Positions 62,696-64,000 of a stretch of DNA of 64,000 nt are shown in pieces. The notes under the pieces were generated by a model. The model was not told the DNA's origin and ran no database searches. It saw only the letters and a program-made list of their open reading frames with translations. This DNA comes from Alteromonas_E sp965248545 (GTDB lineage Bacteria; Pseudomonadota; Gammaproteobacteria; Enterobacterales; Alteromonadaceae). The stretch is from contig OZ252110.1 in assembly GCA_965248545.1 (NCBI GenBank), positions 310,001-374,000 on the forward strand. Direction: 5' to 3'. Both the position numbers and the translations under genes were made by a program. Within the stretch, counting starts at the first letter, position 1, and every line of letters begins with the position of its first letter.

Positions 62696-64000
62696 TTAAC
62701 CTAAGCGGTAATTAGGTGCTTCTTTGGTAATGCTTACGTCGTGTACGTGTGATTCGCCCATACCTGCAGCGGTTACTTTAACGAACTGCGGCTTAGTGCG
62801 CAGGTCGTCGATTGTGGCGCTGCCCGTCAAGCCCATGGCTGAACGCAAACCACCCATTTGCTGATGAATGATATTTGCAATCGGACCTTTGTATGCGACA
62901 CGTCCCTCAATACCTTCTGGAACAAGTTTCTCGGCATTGTCACTATCCTGGAAGTAACGGTCAGAAGAACCGTGGCTCTGATTCATGGCACCCAGTGAAC
63001 CCATCCCGCGATAGGACTTGTAATAACGCCCTTGATACAGTTCGACCTCACCTGGCGCTTCTTCAGTACCGGCTAACATGCTGCCGACCATCACACAGCT
63101 CGCGCCTGCGGCGATCGCTTTGGCAATATCACCAGAGAAACGAATACCGCCATCAGCGATAACCGGGATCCCCGTGCCTTGTAATGCTTCAACTGCATCG
63201 GCAATTGCCGTGATCTGTGGCACACCGCACCCCGTTACGATCCGCGTTGTACAAATAGAGCCTGGACCAATACCAACCTTCACAGCATCCACACCGGCGT
63301 CGGCCAATGCTTTGGCACCGGCTGAGGTAGCCACGTTGCCAGCAATGAGCTGCACGTCTGGATAGGCATTGCGGATTGCATGAACACGCTCAATTACGCC
63401 TTGAGAATGACCGTGCGAGGTATCAATCAATAGCACGTCAACACCGGCTTCAACTAAAAGTTCGATACGTTCATCCGTGCCGGGACCCACACCAACAGCA
63501 GCGCCAACGCGTAAGCGACCGAGTTCGTCTTTACACGCATTCGGCTTACTCTCTGCCTTTTGGAAGTCTTTAACGGTGATCAAGCCGCGCAGTTTGAATG
63601 CGTCGTCCACAACCAGTATTTTTTCAATGCGGTGTTCATGCATCAATTCCAATACCATGTCGGAAGGCGCACCTTCTTTGACCGTAACCAGCTTTTCTTT
63701 TGGCGTCATTACCGTACTGATCGGTTGCTCTAAGCGATTTTCAAAACGCAAATCACGCCCCGTCACGATACCGACTAGGTTGTTGTCAGCATCGATAACC
63801 GGAAAACCGGAGTAGCCTTTCTTTTTACTCAGCGCGTTAACTTCGCCAATAGTTGCCGTTGGCATTACCGTCATTGGATCGGATACAACGCCACTTTCGT
63901 ATTTTTTAACTTTGCGAACGTGTTTGGCTTGTTGTTCGGGCGTCATGTTTTTATGGATAAAACCAATTCCGCCCTCTTGAGCCAACGCAATCGCGAGACG
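62696..64000 (-). CDS. guaB: Inosine-5'-monophosphate dehydrogenase, 5' end beyond the window
   Basis: 434 codons are visible, and the frame stays open to position 64000 (first visible residues RLAIALAQEGGIGFIHKNM). About 55-60 N-terminal residues are missing compared with full-length IMPDH. Two CBS domains occupy about 35-150. The catalytic loop GIGPGSICTTRIVTG holds the active-site Cys, and DGGIRFSGDIAKA and YRGMGSLGAM follow. Oxidises IMP to XMP, the rate-limiting step of guanine nucleotide synthesis. Confidence 0.98.
   Translation of the reverse strand, partial: RLAIALAQEGGIGFIHKNMTPEQQAKHVRKVKKYESGVVSDPMTVMPTATIGEVNALSKKKGYSGFPVIDADNNLVGIVTGRDLRFENRLEQPISTVMTPKEKLVTVKEGAPSDMVLELMHEHRIEKILVVDDAFKLRGLITVKDFQKAESKPNACKDELGRLRVGAAVGVGPGTDERIELLVEAGVDVLLIDTSHGHSQGVIERVHAIRNAYPDVQLIAGNVATSAGAKALADAGVDAVKVGIGPGSICTTRIVTGCGVPQITAIADAVEALQGTGIPVIADGGIRFSGDIAKAIAAGASCVMVGSMLAGTEEAPGEVELYQGRYYKSYRGMGSLGAMNQSHGSSDRYFQDSDNAEKLVPEGIEGRVAYKGPIANIIHQQMGGLRSAMGLTGSATIDDLRTKPQFVKVTAAGMGESHVHDVSITKEAPNYRLG

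Noticed and set aside
62696..64000. guaB as a truncated pseudogene
   Set aside because: The frame is open to the last base with family-consistent residues. The missing N-terminus lies beyond the window edge.

Overview
The window looks like chromosome from a marine gammaproteobacterium, most likely near the Alteromonadales. The reasons are the gene order tig-clpP-clpX-lon-hupB-ppiD, rpsT starting at TTG, hupB starting at GTG, and close similarity of the housekeeping proteins (GuaA, FolD, Lon, HU, ProS) to enterobacterial and alteromonad versions. I cannot fix the genus.

Region 1 (1-26.6 kb) is a secretory and exopolysaccharide (EPS) island. It opens with a lasso-peptide locus: the tail of a probable PqqD-like B1 protein, a B2 leader protease, a convergent asparagine-synthetase-type cyclase, and, behind a sigma-54-like promoter, a PEP-CTERM-like secreted protein followed 19 bp later by a 51-residue lasso precursor. 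Next comes a forward EPS export and assembly operon (beta-barrel, Wza-like protein, Wzc-like tyrosine kinase, PHP phosphatase, a membrane-anchored protein, a Wzy-like protein). It collides tail to tail with a 15-gene reverse operon running from an HprK-like kinase and a WcaJ-like initiating transferase through a nucleotidyltransferase, nitroreductase, pyruvyl transferase, Wzx, glycosyltransferases, a second Wzy and an acyltransferase to GDP-fucose synthesis (gmd, fcl, gmm). A second sigma-54-like element lies ahead of the reverse operon, so the lasso/PEP-CTERM unit and the EPS operon may share RpoN control. The HprK-like kinase and the nucleotidyltransferase are families also seen in lasso clusters.

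Region 2 (27-33.8 kb) holds rpsT, an M28 peptidase, and a two-gene operon of a PlcP-like phospholipase C and an OlsF-like bifunctional ornithine-lipid acyltransferase. It sits directly behind an 11-bp-periodic array of CTGTCA-type half sites that reads as a tandem Pho box. This is a phosphate-starvation lipid-remodelling module. Then follow an unusual stretch of palindromes with a 34-codon secreted peptide, dapE, and a small TTG-initiated membrane protein.

Region 3 (33.8-45.7 kb) is the protein quality-control block (ppiD, hupB, lon with a sigma-32-type promoter, clpX, clpP, tig), csaA, a five-gene tRNA operon (Pro-Arg-His-Leu-Pro) with 59-bp tandem repeats abutting the tRNA-Arg 3' end, two copies of a 105-bp MITE-like repeat, folD and a DUF1415 gene.

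Region 4 (45.7-64 kb) holds a GldA/GldF/GldG-type ABC system with a DUF4340 protein, a hybrid histidine kinase preceded by a structured leader that ends in an intrinsic terminator, trmO, proS, an MBL-fold hydrolase, a histone-deacetylase-family protein, a chemoreceptor, an iodotyrosine-deiodinase-like flavoprotein, a GH14 beta-amylase, guaA, and guaB cut by the window edge.
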